Translations under genes and position numbers: made by a program | Shown here: in pieces, positions 48,059-62,435 of the stretch | Numbering within the stretch: the stretch's first letter is position 1 | Layout of the letters: each line of letters opens with the position of its first letter | Notes under the pieces: generated by a model | The model's input: the letters and a program-made list of their open reading frames with translations, nothing else | Database searches by the model: none | Told to the model about the DNA's origin: nothing | DNA from: Cololabis saira | Lineage: Eukaryota; Chordata; Actinopteri; Beloniformes; Belonidae | Direction: 5' to 3' | NCBI RefSeq assembly: GCF_033807715.1 | Contig: NC_084597.1 | Coordinates: 10,641,343 to 10,705,342 of the forward strand | DNA: 64,000 bases

Positions 48059-49123
48059 TAAGAAAACAAGAAAAAAGCAGCTTGGAGGTGGACTTCTAAA
48101 TATTTATCCTCAGGGAAAAAAATCTGTTTACATACCTCTCGTCTGGACATTGAAATGAACTATTCCCATCAGACACACATACTGTAGGAGTCAAGCAGAG
48201 GATCCTCACTGGAGGCCCAAATATGCCCCCAAGCGGGACCCGGCCAACCTGATACAGTCAGGGGTCAGGGGTCGCGTACGTGGGTCTGAGTGGGAGGCCG
48301 AGAGCCCAGAGTGGAATGTCGACATGTCAAATGCCGAGTGCCTCAATAAGGCTGTTATGAAAGCATCTAAACTTCCTGTCCTGTCCCTCTCGCGCTCTCT
48401 TTGGCTTGGCCTGTTTTCAGGCCTCTGTGCATTTCCTCCAGATGATCCCACTGGCGCAGACTTGCACACAGGAATAATGATATGGACACAAAACAGGAGG
48501 AGGAAGAAGGCCTGGAATACTCTCACCGGAGAATAAATAAGAACGAGGGGGATTTTTTTCAAGCAGCTACTGAATAGAAACGGTATGCAGCTCATTGTTT
48601 GGTTCAGATGAACTGTGCCCTGCTTTTTTCTTTTTTTTTTTTTTTTGCGATGTGCCTTTGTAAATTGTTTGCTCAATTTTATTATAAACAGCATTCTAGC
48701 ACCATTTAAAGTCACATTTCATTATCTTCTCATTAAATTATAATTAATGTCAAGCATTAACAGAGGATGCACCCCGGAGGCACCAACATAAAAAACTAAT
48801 ACCTGCCAGTCAGCTGATCTATATGCCCGAACTGCCTTTCACATTAAAGTGTTTCACTTACAGCTTTGTGAAAAATTATTTTCATCAACAAAATATACGT
48901 TATTGTTTAACTTCCGCATTTATCCGAGTGTCACAAGGCAGAAGTTTTCCACCGAAACATGTCAGGTAACAATAACTGAAAATCCTCGTCTGAGATAAAA
49001 GAAACAGCAAAGTTTAATTGTAAGCCAAGACAAAATCAACTTTATTGAATGATGATTTTCATCAGTTTGTGGGGGTTATATGAGTTATCATGGAATTGTT
49101 TTCCTATAACTAAAATAGAAAAG
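48059..49123. other. Intron, no gene seen
   Basis: GC-moderate 48190-48480 is repeat-poor but has no splice-bounded frame. Confidence 0.45.
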
Positions 49124-49131
49124 GTGTGCAG

Positions 49132-50287
<1,156 letters not shown>

Positions 50288-50295
50288 GTGTGCAG

Positions 50296-50833
50296 TTTAA
50301 TTTTACTTAGTTGCTTCTTCTCAGCACAAGATCCATCATGTTTTTAACTAAGTATTTATACATATCCAGTTATTTGCTTTGGTTACCCAGTCCAAGTTAC
50401 TATACAAACATTTAACTCTTAACGAATCGACATGTCATCAATGCTAAAGCAGCCTTTGTCAAATCCATAAACCTTCTCTTTGTTTATAGATGTCAGTCTT
50501 ATAACTCAGGGCTGTTTTATAAGGTTTTTTTTTTTCTTATCATTCTCCCAACCTCATAGCAACAGCAACAGCATAGCAACAGCGTGATAGATGTGATTTT
50601 AGAAACAGAGAACTATTTTTGCTGCCACACAGTCAAAGATGTCAGCAGGCTTTTCTTTTCTTTTTTTTTTAAATCAGATGTAGAAACTTTCTTTGCTCCT
50701 ACAGCAACAACTGCCTGTCAAAGTTAAGAAAGTCTCAGAGAAACTGAGTTAACTAGCTGCTGGCTGTATATTTACCAGACTAAGATCAGAGCTGTAACAC
50801 AGCTTTCACCAGTCTTTCTGGGAGATAACGTAT
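50296..50833. other. Intron, no gene seen
   Basis: Contains a small AGCAACAGCAACAGCATAGC repeat near 50560-50583. Confidence 0.5.
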
Positions 50834-50841
50834 CAGTAGAC

Positions 50842-51524
50842 CAGGGGTCGGCAACCCAAAATGTTGAAAGAGCCATGTTGGACCAAAAACACAAAAAACA
50901 AATATGTCTGGAGCCGCAAAAAATGAAAGGTCTTGTATAAGCCTTAGAATGAAGACAAATGGTGAAAGGAGAAATGTCGAGAAAAAAAAGTCAAAATGTG
51001 GAGAAAAAAGTCAAAATTTAGAGAAAAAAGTCTAAATGTTGAGATTAATGTTGAAGTACAATCTCGAGAAAAAAGTTCAAATATTGAGAAAAAAGTCGAA
51101 ATGTCGAGATTAAAAAGGAAAGGAAAAAGGAAGAAAAAAAAGAGGAAAAAAAGGAAAGAAAGAAGAAAAAAGAAAAAAACAAGAAAAGAAAGAAAAAAAT
51201 GAAAAAAGAGAAAAAAGAGAAAAAAAGAGAAAATAAAGACAAAGAAAGAGAAAAAAAGGAAGAAAAAAAGAAGAAAAAAGGGAAAAAAGGGAAAAAAAGA
51301 AGAAAAAAGCAAAAAAAAACAAGAAAAGAAAGAAAAAAAGGAGAGAAAAAAGAGAAAAGAAAGAGAAAGAAAGAGAAAAAAAGGAAGAAAAAAGGAAGAA
51401 AAAAAGAAGAAAAAGGGGAAAAAAAGGAAAAAAAGGTGAAACATTTTTGAAAAAGCTCCAGGAGCCACTAGGGTGGCGCTAAAGAGCCGCATGCGGCTCT
51501 AGAGCCGCGGGTTGCCGATCCCTG
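50842..51524. mobile_element. hAT MITE (CAGGGGTCGGCAACC ends), copy 2 (reversed)
   Basis: Exact 8-bp duplication CAGTAGAC at 50834-50841 and 51525-51532; ends CAGGGGTCGGCAACCC and GGGTTGCCGATCCCTG. Purine tract 51115-51440 and a short AAAAAAGTCGAAATGTCGAG array. Confidence 0.94.
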
Positions 51525-51532
51525 CAGTAGAC

Positions 51533-51880
51533 TAAACTCTTTAAACATGTTTAATAACACAGGAGAAGTCCGTCTCATGATTTAAGCCTCAAGTAAGAAC
51601 GATAACAGGAAAAAGTCAATAAATTACACAAACAGCAGATTGTGTGACAGTGTCCCTGAATGAAACACTGTCCAGACAGCTGTGAAAATCCCACACGTGA
51701 GAAGTTTCCTTATCGGGGCGACCAAAGCTCTCCCTTCAACAAAATCGGATCATTATAATATAATTTTCTCAGTCTATGATAACTAACAGTTTCCAGCTGC
51801 AGCTCTGATACTCAAAGTCCTGCAGCTCCTCCTGGGAGATACTTTAGGAAACCCGGTCAGTGACCTTTCCCTATAAGTGA
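51533..51880. other. Intron, no gene seen
   Basis: Short unique stretch. Confidence 0.5.
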
Positions 51881-51888
51881 GGAATAAC

Positions 51889-52646
51889 CAGAGCTGGGTA
51901 GAGTAGCCAAAAATTGTACTCAAGTAAAAGTACTGTTACTTCAGAATAATAAGACTCAAGTAGAAGTAAAAAGTAGTCATCCAAATAATTACTTGAGTAA
52001 AAGTAAAAAGTACTTGGTGAAAAAACTACTCAAGTACTGAGTAACTGTTGAGTAACGTCTGATTTATTTTTTTAACACAACCATTCAAACAGACAAAAGT
52101 ACAAAATAATCATCTTCAGGCAAATTAAATCAATAAAATAATAAAATAAATTAAAATTAATAAAAAATAGCTTAAATTAAAATAATCTTAAAGTAAATTA
52201 AAGTACTTTAATAAATAATAAAATAAATAAAATATATCAGAATAAAAAAATAAATTAAGCACAAGTAGCGCAAAATTTCAAGCCTTTGTACTTTTCTTTT
52301 TTAACCAGGCAGAACTAGAACAAGCCCATGAACTCATAGAAACTCTGTGTGTGTTTGAGTCTGTGTAAATGTGACAAAACATGCAAAAACAAAAATTTTT
52401 TCCCAAAGAATCACCCAGTGATGTCATGAGATTGACGCGTACGCGGATAAAAGGGATAAAAGAAAAGTAACAACTCAACGTAGCCTAATGTAGCGGAGTA
52501 AGAGAAACAGTTTCTTCTTCACAAATCTACTCAAGTAAAAGTAAAAAGTATAGTGATTCAAAACTACTCCTAAAAGTACAAGATTTCCCAAAACTTACTC
52601 AAGTAAATGTAACGGAGTAAATGTAACTCGTTACTACCCACATCTG
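51889..52646. mobile_element. hAT MITE (CAGAGGTGGGTAGAG ends), copy 2
   Basis: Starts CAGAGCTGGGTAGAGTAGCC, ends TACTACCCACATCTG; exact 8-bp duplication GGAATAAC at 51881-51888 and 52647-52654. Same orientation and near-identical interior to 36943-37681. Confidence 0.94.
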
Positions 52647-52748
52647 GGAATAACAAGCTCCTAACCTTTTAACTAAGCCCTCATAGCCTCCTGCAAGAAA
52701 AAAAAAAACATGAGGCTTTAGGAAGTGTCCATAAGTGACAGTTTCAAG

Positions 52749-53493
52749 CAGGGGCGAAAATCCCGGGCGGGACAGGGGGGACAAGTCCCCCCCATTAGTG
52801 AAGCTGTCCCCCCCTAGAATAATTTGAGACAGAATTAATAATTTTGGAACAATGCAGTAGTATTTAGTAGTGATGCACCAAAATGAAAATTTGTGGCCGA
52901 AACCGAAATCGAAAATAATAATAAACAGTAAAATCTCATTACACTTAAAACAAGAGTCATCACTGGAAAAATAACTTGTTATTTGACAATTTTCACCTGT
53001 TTCAAGTAAATTTTCACTTGAAATAAGTAGAAAAATCTGCCAGTGGGACAAGATTTATCTTCTCATTATAAGCAAAAAAATCTTGTTCCACTGGCAGATT
53101 TTTCTACTTATTTTAAGTGAAAATCTACTTGAAACAGGTGAAAATTGTTGTTTTTTTCCAGTGATGAGTCTTGTTTTAAGTGTAATGAGATTTTTTTTAA
53201 CTAAACATTAGACATTTTAACTAGAAATAAGACAAATATTCTTGTTAAGATTGTGGGTTTTTGCAGTGTATTATGTCAGATGTGCTGTATTATTGCCACC
53301 TTCCACCTAATACCATTGTTTTGTATTACTCTAAGAAAGGTCTTCTGCCTGTTTGCGAGATAGAGTTGAAAATGTCAAAATGCTGTATTAAAGGAAGGCT
53401 AAAACTTTTATTCCTTGTCCCCCCCTGGATTTATTCTCTAAAATTGTACTGTTTATAGTCCCCCCCAACTGTGAAACGGGATTTTCGCCCCTG
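52749..53493. mobile_element. hAT-type MITE (CAGGGGCGAAAATCCCG ends), composite
   Basis: Starts CAGGGGCGAAAATCCCGGG, ends GGGATTTTCGCCCCTG; exact 8-bp duplication GTTTCAAG at 52741-52748 and 53494-53501. Contains a fragment of another MITE at about 52871-52918 and a 5'-deleted CACTGCAAAA module at about 52930-53270. Confidence 0.93.
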
Positions 53494-53501
53494 GTTTCAA
53501 G

Positions 53502-54041
53502 TCAGACATACATTCTTTCCAGTATTTCAGCTTGTGTTTCAGTTCTGGCGGCTCTTGTTTTGGATGCTGTTTCGGAAGTGACAACTGAAATAAGGATGTT
53601 TGGACAGATGTGATAAGAAGCAACATGAGGTAACGTCAATTAGCATCATGGGTCAGTGAAAACTAAGTCAGACAGGCCAAAATAGCTAACTGTGATTGAA
53701 ATAAGGTGGACGGGTTCTACCCAGTTTCCCACGAATGTTAGTTCTGCTGTTTTGCACAACTTGCGCCATGCAGAACGAAGGAAAAGGCTACAAAAGCTCC
53801 GTTCAGATAACCTAAGGGTGATGTCACAGTTCTTGTACAGTCTATGAGCCAAACTGAGGAGTACTGCTCCGTGGAAATGTATCTAAGGTCCTCTGGAACG
53901 AAAAAGCCGATCATGTGTGGAGCTGATTTTATAAACGGGGGCAATGACAGTAGAAATGTGATGTGTTCCAGCTGAGATGTGTGAGATTGACAGCAGATGG
54001 CAGTTTTAACTGTGCAGTTGCTTTTTCTACGCCTCCATCTA
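53502..54041. other. Intron, no gene seen
   Basis: No exon recognised. Confidence 0.5.
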
Positions 54042-54049
54042 CATCAGGC

Positions 54050-55106
54050 CAGAGGTGTCAAAAGTATTCACATTCATTACTCAGGTAGAAGTATAGATAC
54101 TAGAGTTTAAAAATACTCCTGCAGAAGTCGAAGTATCAACTCAAGTTTTTTACTCAAGTAAAAGTATAAAAGTATTGGTTTCAAAACTACTTAAAGTATA
54201 AAAGTAATAGTAACGTATGGGGGGAAAAAGCCATTAAGGACAAAAGCCATTGAAAATGAATGCATCTTAGTATAATGCAAATATATTAAAGAACCATATA
54301 TGTGTACTATTGAGCATTAACATGTGTTTCAGAGAGCAGGAGATATGATGACTAGTTGCCTATAAGTATTGTAATGGTGCAAAAAGTCAAACTTCAGAGG
54401 CATGTTATCATTTATCCTAACCTTTATTGGAATGTACATCCAAGTTTAGTTGCAGGAATCTGAGGGAACGGATGTAAGAACAAAACTGGACAAGAACATC
54501 TGAAACAACCACAACCAAATTCACTCTATCCGGATGGAGCAATTTAACTGGATAGTCTTTTTTTTAAAGGCCGAAATGAAATAGAGTAACGAGGCTGTTT
54601 TTAAAATGTAAGGAGTAAAAAGTACAGATAATTGCGTGAAAATGTAAGGAGTAAAAGTAAAAAGTCGTCTGAAAAATAATTACTCCAGTGAAGTATAGAT
54701 AACCAACATTTCTACTTAAAGGAGCTTGAGGCTCCTTTTAAGAAATGAGACTCATTAGCGCCACCCTTCACCACGACGGCCGTTAGGGGTACTGCAGCCA
54801 ACAGCGAAGTCGGCACGGGAGAACGGGGAGAACGCACATGCAGCGTCATGTGACGTCACATCCGCAGCCCAGCGCGGGAAATTCGGGACCGAATTGCAGC
54901 ACATTTTGCAGCACACAGCCTGTTCAAGGCAACGGAGAGATACACTAGAGGGCTCATTCTTTTGGATTTGGAACGCTTCATCTGACATTATTACTAGAAA
55001 ACTTAAAACGTATACGAATTCTTTTCATAAATCCTGCCACAACCCGGCCTCAAGCTCCTTTAAGTAAGGTAACAAAGTATTTGTACTTCGTTACTTGACA
55101 CCTCTG
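54050..55106. mobile_element. Tol2-like hAT MITE (reversed) interrupted by a T2-like MITE
   Basis: Starts CAGAGGTGTCAAAAGTATTC, ends GTTACTTGACACCTCTG; 8-bp duplication CATCAGGC / CATCAAGC (54042-54049, 55107-55114) with one mismatch. Reverse of 34071-34769 apart from the insertion at 54720-55059. Confidence 0.92.
54720..55059. mobile_element. T2/Kolobok-type MITE (AGGAGCTTGAGGC ends), nested
   Basis: Ends AGGAGCTTGAGGC and GCCTCAAGCTCCT, flanked by TTAA at 54716-54719 and 55060-55063. The Tol2-like copy at 34071-34769 has a single TTAA at the matching place (ACTTAAGTAGAA). Interior unrelated to the AGGGGACC family. Confidence 0.92.
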
Positions 55107-55114
55107 CATCAAGC

Positions 55115-55987
55115 TACCAGGACACAGCTGTATGACAGTTCAATTATTCATTCTTGAAAAGTCGAACTACTCAGTTTTAAGCTGGTATGAAAACGGTAAG
55201 CAATGTTTTGTGGCGAACAACCAAGGATCTGAAAACGGTGATATCAAAAGTACCTCCACAAGAGATGCGATGCTCACGAAGCCCATATGAGAAATGTCAA
55301 AAGCAGCAGCCTGATAGTCCAAACCTCTCCAGGAGGCCACATGCGTCACACACAGCAGGTTACTGACTTTTCTATAAAGTAAACACCGGAAAACACACAG
55401 CCGTCCATGAATGTCACATTCAAACAGGCTCCCACTCATTTGTAAACATATATGAGAGAGCGGATAAGGAGCTTGGGCTTTAACCTTTTTGAATGTGTCA
55501 AATCAAAAAAGGAAAGGCTCCCAAAGGATGCGTAGAAATAGAGATACTGTATTCAAATCGTGTAAAACAAATCTTTGTTAACCGAGTTTTATTATTTCAC
55601 CATGGTGGCATCAAGTTGTTTCCCCTCTTAAAGCAAACCCTGATGCTTTTGTTTAGATTCCTCCAGGATTTGAGATGCATTAGAAGCTGTGAGCACTTTA
55701 TACACAGCTGAGGATCAAGTCCATATATCAGAGCTGCAGCACACAGGGCTGTTTATAACCTGCGTGCCAGATTCATTTGCTAAAACCCATGTGGATCAAC
55801 ACACCTCAACCGTGGCCATGAAGCGAAGGCTTTTGGGCGGAGAAATTATTTTATTGTCTTTTTAAAAAAAAAACATAGTAGTTCCTTTTAATGTTTCTTG
55901 CTTCACAAAAACAAATGGTACAAAACATAATGCTATTATTTAAAGCTGGTTTCCACGTAGATAAACAATAGTTAAGCTTCAAACATT
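55115..55987. other. Intron, no gene seen
   Basis: Repeat-poor; no exon recognised. Confidence 0.45.
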
Positions 55988-55995
55988 ATCTAGAG

Positions 55996-56846
55996 CAGGG
56001 GTCGGCAACCCGCGGCTCTAGAGCCGCATTCGGCTCCTTAGCGCCGCCCTAGTGGCTCCTAGAGCTTTTTCAAAAATGTTTGACCTTTTTTTTCCTTTTT
56101 TTCGTCTTTTTTTTCCTTTTTTTCTTCACTTTTTTTCCTTTTTTCTTCTTTTTTTCTCGAAATTTTGACTTTTTTTCTTGACATTCTGATTTTTTTCTCG
56201 ATATTTCAACTTTTTTCTTGAAATTTTTGATTTTTTTCTCGACATTTCGACTTTTTTCTCGACATTTAGACTTTTTTCTCGAGATTGTACTTCAACATTA
56301 ATCTCGACATTTCGACTTTTTTGTTGAAATTTCGACTTTTCTTGACATTTCACATTTTTTCGCGACATTTCAACTTTTTTCTTGACATTTCAACTTTTTT
56401 CTCAACATTTCGATTTTTTTCACCAAATTTTGACTTTTTTCTCAACATGTACGCCTTTTTTCTCAAAATTTCGACTTTTTTCTCGACATTTCCGCCTTTT
56501 TTCTCGACATTTCAACCTTTTTCTCAAAATTCAGACTTTTTTCATGAAATTTTGACTTTTTTCTCGACATTTCCGCCTTTTTTGTCGAAATTTTGACTTT
56601 TTTCCCGACATTTCGACTTTTTTCTCGAAATTTTGACTTTTTTCTCGACATTTCGACTTTTTTCTCAAAGTGCATAATGAAAATAGATCTCCCCCCAGTT
56701 CTAACTAATATAGAAACATGCAGCATGTGTTGCCTTCATTCTAAGGCTGATACAAGACTTTTCATTTTTTGCGGCTCCAGACATATTTGTTTTTTGGGTT
56801 TTTGGTCCAATATGGCTCTTTCAACATTTTGGGTTGCCGACCCTTG
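55996..56846. mobile_element. hAT MITE (CAGGGGTCGGCAACC ends), copy 3
   Basis: Exact 8-bp duplication ATCTAGAG at 55988-55995 and 56847-56854; ends CAGGGGTCGGCAACCCGCGG and GGGTTGCCGACCCTTG. Long array of TTTTTTCTCGACATTTCGAC-type units, about 56150-56670, with many variants. Confidence 0.94.
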
Positions 56847-56854
56847 ATCTAGAG

Positions 56855-57438
56855 CAACACACTATAAATATATAATTTTGAAGAATGAGTTTCTTATGAA
56901 GAAAAAATAAGTCTTTGCTTTTCAAGTGTTCGCATTTTTTAAATTTCAGATTTTTATAAAGTGCAAAAGAGCAAGCACCAAAGTGTGCATTTGCATCTTA
57001 TTGTAAACAATATGTCGTGTATTCTTAAAATCAATCTTTAACGGATTTAAAAAAAAAAAACCTAAACAAAGTGCTTTGCATTGTGAAAAAAGTGAATATA
57101 CGAAAAGCACAAGATCAAAAATGTGAAAACTTGTGTCTTCCGCTCAGCTGCTCTCTTTGCATCACATCTTGAATTAGACCCGGAGATATCTGCTGTGAGC
57201 ATATTATCGGACTTAAATAGAACAATGTATTTTAGACTCCCCATAAACACCATCATATTATGTGCTTAGGCCGTGGTAGAGCTGAACAGGAATGTAACGA
57301 TGGGAAGTGACTGAAGAAAATAAAAAAATAATCCTGCCAGCCCTCACAGGGGGTAAGAAAAGAAGATAATTGTATAAATGTAGCAAGGCTAAGATTTCAC
57401 GAGTATGTTTTCAACAATTTCATGTTAGGGGCGACACA
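56855..57438. other. Intron, no gene seen
   Basis: AT-rich. Confidence 0.5.
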
Positions 57439-57444
57439 CATACG

Positions 57445-57921
57445 TACGACGGAGTATTAGGGCCAAACTAAGACAAAAAAAATGGGAAATTATGAGAATA
57501 AAGTCATAATATAATGAAAATAAAGTCGTAAAATTACGAAAATAAAGTCGTAATGTTGCGAGAATACAGTCGTAATAGAATAAAGTCGTAATATTATGAG
57601 AATAAAGTCGTAATATTACGAGAATAAAGTCGTAAAATTACGAGAATAAAGTCGTAATGTTGCGAGAATAAAGTCGTAATATTATGAGGATATAATTTAT
57701 GAGAACTCTAACAGGAAGAGCTTCTTCTCCCTGTGTTAAAATGAGGAATATTGAGCATCTTGTGAAGTTATATTTATATATTTATAATATATTACGACTT
57801 TATTCTCGTAATATTATGACTTTATTCTCGTAATTTTACGACTTTATTCTCATTACATTATGACTTTATTCTCGTAATTTCCTTTTTTTGTTTTTTTGTT
57901 TGGCCCTAATACTCCGTCGTA
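57445..57921. mobile_element. TACG-ended MITE with hairpin array, copy 2
   Basis: Starts TACGACGGAGTATTAGGGCC, ends GGCCCTAATACTCCGTCGTA; flanked by CATACG (57439-57444) and CATATG (57922-57927), a 6-bp duplication with one change. Array composition differs slightly from 47194-47648. Confidence 0.9.
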
Positions 57922-57927
57922 CATATG

Positions 57928-59507
57928 TACAGTAAGGGCCAGCAGAAAAACTTATCTGTGACTAAAGTTACAAGGGGGCTCATTTGAAGGCCACCTCAAT
58001 ATATCCTGACGGTAAAATGCAAGGCCTGACAGATTAATATGTTTTCTCTATTAACTTATTAGGTAGTCCTTGACGTAAAATACTGTTGCCATCAGGGTAA
58101 TATACTCAGCCTGTTATGTGGTGTACAACATGAATCATTGTTTGGGTTGTTAAAGGGTGCTGGTTTATTCAATTTAAATTCTTCTATCCATCAGTCAATC
58201 ATCAAGTTTAGTTGCTTGGACCTACATGCCAGCTTCGCCTGCCTACTAATGACCTTCCTCATCGTCAACAGTAGCTTCATCTGTGACCACAAAACTGCCT
58301 GTCTGTCTTCAGCCTCTGATAATAATCTGTTTCATTAGCCTGTCATTTATATTTAATGATCTTTAATAAGAAGACTGGCTTTTGACGAGGCACATTCCTG
58401 ACTGACAGGCAGTTTCAACCATTAAAGTCACCCTATGCAGCAATATGACTTCTGACCACATGGGGGCAGCATATCCCGAGGAAGCTCACGGGGCCCTCCT
58501 GCAAGACTCCAAAAGTGTGTTACTCTCATTGACCTCCATGTTAAAATATCAAACTCTGTAGCGCAGATAGACATATTTACAGCTTGAGGAAAAAAAGGGA
58601 AAAAAAAAAGTTTTGGCCTCAATGGTTTGATTTAATTTGCAATTATGGAGTGAGATGGGTTTTTTTAGTATCACATCTAGTATAAAGAATATATAAAGCA
58701 ACAAGTTTATATGTACGTAATAAGGGGAATTGGTTTTTAATTTAAATCAGTAACAAAAGCTGCCATCCTTTAAACTACTCAGCACTTGACTTGACTTTGG
58801 AGCTGTGTTTAAAAATCTTTTTTTTTTGTAAAGATAATATGACTTGTGCTATTAACTGTACAAAGAGACTGCTGTGATTGGTATAGCCTGGAAGGGTTCT
58901 GAGGTGGTCCAAAGCAGCCTGAAGCTATAATCTTCTCTCCCGTTTGAAAGCTGCTGGCCAGGGTTAAGCAGAAGACAGCAGTCAGACTTTTTCTAGATTA
59001 TCAGCTTCTACCTTTTTGCAGCAGCGTGCTGCAATGTGAGGACCATTCCAAGTTAACCAAACTGACCACTAGCCAACAATGTCCGGAACAACTTCTGTAG
59101 GAGCTGAAACATAATAACTAGCAGACGTCCTCTCGAACTTGTAGTGAGTTGGCTTATGAATTGCTGGCCTATGCTAGTATATTTGAAATTAAGTTGTTTA
59201 GACAGATTTGATTATAATTGACATAACGCAATGTTAATTTGCATCATGGATTTGCCTAAGTAAGGCCAACCAAGCTCAAATGGCTAACTTGACGTGACTG
59301 AAGTGTTCCAGCTGTTCCAGTTCGAGAAAAAAGCAGCTCTTCGGGATGACATCACAGATGAGTTGTCCAGTTCTTCTTATGCACCCTAATGTCAGCCCCT
59401 GGCATTCGACACAATTAAGTGCACCTCAAGTGGGACAAAGTGGTTGTATAAGAGATGCAAAACTGTCCTCACTCATAAAAACATTATGGTCAGTGGCTCT
59501 TTTGACA
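57928..59507. other. Intron, no gene seen
   Basis: 58430-58600 resembles a dispersed fish repeat (ATGACTTCTGACCACATGGG) but no ends were found. Nothing else recognised. Confidence 0.4.
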
Positions 59508-59515
59508 GTATAGAA

Positions 59516-60298
59516 CAGGGGTCGGCAACCCGCGGCTCTAGAGCCGCATGCGGCTCTTTAGCGCCGCCCTAGTGGCTCCTGGAGCTTTTCAAAAATGTTT
59601 GACCTTTTTTTTTACCTTTTTTTCTTTTTTTTCTTTCCTTTTTTTCTCTTTTTCTCTTCCTTTTTCCTTTCCGTTTTAATATCAACATTTTGACTTTTTT
59701 CTCGACATTTTGACTTTTTTCTCAACATTTTGACTTTTTTCTCAAGATTGTAATTCAACATTAATCTTGACATTTCAGCTTTTTTCTTGAAATTTTGACT
59801 TTTTTCTCGACATTCCAAATTTTTTTTATATCAACATTTCGACTTTTTTCTCGACATTTCGACTTTTTTCTCGACATTTCGACTTTTTTCTCGACATTTC
59901 GACTTTTTTCTCAACATCTTGACTTTTTTCTCTAGACTGTACTTCAACATCAATCTCGACATTTTGACTTTTTTCTCGACATTTTGACCTTTTTCTCGAC
60001 ATTTTGACTTTTTTCTCAACATTTCGACTTTTTTCTCAACATTTCGACTTTTTTCTCAAGATTGTAATTCAACATTAATCTTGACATTTCAGCTTTTTTC
60101 TCGAAATTTTGACTTTTTAAGTGCACAATAAAAAAAAATCTTCCACCAGTTATAACTAATATAGAAACATGCAGCATGTGTTTCCTTCATTCTAAGACTT
60201 ATACAAGAATTTTTCATTTTTTGCGGTTCCAGACACATTTGTATTTTGTGTTTTTGGTCCAATATGGCTCTTTCAACATTTCGGGTTGCCGACCCCTG
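59516..60298. mobile_element. hAT MITE (CAGGGGTCGGCAACC ends), copy 4
   Basis: Exact 8-bp duplication GTATAGAA at 59508-59515 and 60299-60306; ends CAGGGGTCGGCAACCCGCGG and GGGTTGCCGACCCCTG. TTTTTTCTCGACATTTCGAC array at about 59680-60115, itself containing a larger repeat with AAGATTGTAATTCAACATTA at 59753 and 60058. Confidence 0.94.
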
Positions 60299-60306
60299 GT
60301 ATAGAA

Positions 60307-61609
60307 GATCTTTATGTCCCTGTGGGGTCGGAAGTGGTATTTTTACACAGTTCAGCTTTAACCATAATCATAATTTTCTTTTGACTTTTCCCTTTATGGG
60401 TCATCACAGTAGGTAGTAGTTAGTTTCAGTCATCTATGATTTACCATACTGATAATTTTTGTTAGTTTGTTTTGGTTTAAGTCTTATTTTCACACAGCCT
60501 CTGTCCAGCCTGTGTCACACATTCACACGTCTCTTTGTGACCGAGACGTGAATCCCTACTGAGATCGATGGTCACACGTCATTCCAAACGTAACTGAGCC
60601 ATCACACATTAAACATTCACAAGACAAAATAATTGATGATTTTAGACACATTAGATAAAGCATATCAAGAATTTTGATTAGTAAAATGTTTGTAATAAAT
60701 GGAGCTTACGTGGAGCTTATTTGGAAAATAGAAAAAACAAGAGAAAAACTTCACTCAGAGCTTCCTCTAAATGCAAATAATGTGTTTAACATGATTCTTT
60801 ACAAAACATTCATACCTTTCAAAACCACATGAGGGTGCTACAGCCTTTACTCAGAACGAAGCTCCTACGTCACAACTTCTAGGCTCACACACAAAAAGGT
60901 GGAAAAACAGAATATCACTTTATGATGTGTGATCAGGGTGAGCCAAACACAGTCTTTCACGTGGAAGAAGAGGATATTCTGTTGCATTTGCCTGGTGTGT
61001 GTTTGTCTTTTTTGTTTATTGTCTGTAGAATTTGTCATGTAAAACAGAAGTCAAGCTTCGAGCTATCCACAGGAACATGACCCCCAGGATTCTGTCAAGA
61101 TTGAAAGGACGATGACATCCAGGAATCAGCTAGGAATTATTATTTTAATTCAGCCATGACCTGACAAACTACCCTAAAACAGTGAAACAAAGAAAATCAG
61201 TGCCAAAGTCTAGATGTTATTGGAGCTTGGGAAAAGAGATGCACACTGTTTCTCCATCAAAATAAGAAAAAAAGAGCAATAAAAATAAAAACAGCTCAAG
61301 GCTGTTTTATGTTTTTATCCCTGTTGTTTTGGAGCAAGATGATCACATCTGGACGCTTATATATTCAGTTTAAGCAGATAAAAGTGAGAACTTGTTTGTT
61401 TCGGTTTGGTCTGAGCTTCAAATCCTGCCGTTTGCAGCCTCTGCTTACTCCCTGTTCATAGATCACACTGATGCAGCTGTGTTATGATGATTCCTGGCAT
61501 TCTTGGGAGGATTTAGTCTCAGATAAAACAGGACAGTAAGCGTGGGATGTTCTGATACATTTTCCCCATATGTGTGAAGGAAAAATATCCACTTTGTAAT
61601 TCTTGACTA
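60307..61609. other. Intron, no gene seen
   Basis: Unique-looking DNA, no exon recognised. Confidence 0.5.
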
Positions 61610-62390
61610 TAGCTGGGAGGGAATATGTCAAAAATCATAAAGATTGTGCACTTGGTGACAAGTTTTTGACATTTGGCATGGTGTTAGGTATGGACATAAG
61701 GTTTTCAAAAACCACCGCAAACAAATAGTGACGCCCCCTAGTGGCCGGTTTGCAGAAAATTCAAACTGGCTCCCGCCAAAAAGACCAAAGGTCATATCTC
61801 AGCTAGATTGTTGTATATTGTCACTTTCTCTAATTTTTTTCTCTACTTTTTTGGTGCTACGAATTCAATTCTGAGATAAATTTCCTATTTCAAGGTCATG
61901 TTTAGGGTCAAATTTAATTTTCAAGGTCATTTTTTTGCCCATCTCTTTTGTCATCTCTAGAATTAAGTCACATAGAAAGATTATAGAGGGTCTAGATCCT
62001 ATTTTCACCCCCAAGGAATGCAGTTTTCTGTTTATTGGACAGGTCACTATCACTGTAGTATCAATAATCTCATTGGGTGAGAACAGTGGCTTCATTCAGG
62101 TTTAAGATGAACAGAACCTCAGAACTAAGTCACAGTGAAAGAATAGGATTTTATTAAAATAAAACACAAAAAACATCAGCTGTGCATGTTTAAACTCACT
62201 TAACACCTACAGTGCTGCCTCTATCGCCTCGCTTATTGATTCATTTAGAATTTTCTGCAAACTGGCCACTAGGGGGCGTTCCAATTTGTTTGCGGTGGTT
62301 TTTGAAAACCTTATGTCCATAACTAACACCATGCCAAATATCAAAAACTTGTCACCAAGTGCACGATTTTCATGAATTCCCTCTCAGCTA
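61610..62390. mobile_element. Long-TIR (about 150 bp) foldback element
   Basis: Starts TAGCTGGGAGGGAATATGTC and ends GAATTCCCTCTCAGCTA. Left-arm words AAGGTTTTCAAAAACCACCG and CGCCCCCTAGTGGCC reappear inverted at 62270-62320. Flanked by CTA on both sides, a possible 3-bp duplication. No coding potential; superfamily not assigned. Confidence 0.8.
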
Positions 62391-62435
62391 CTAGGTGGAA
62401 TTCTCCAGAGGAAGTTTCCCCATATTCCCAATTAA

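Noticed and set aside
48206..48715. 169-codon minus-strand frame
   Set aside because: Mixed composition with a Lys-rich run from a poly-T tract; no domain or splice support.
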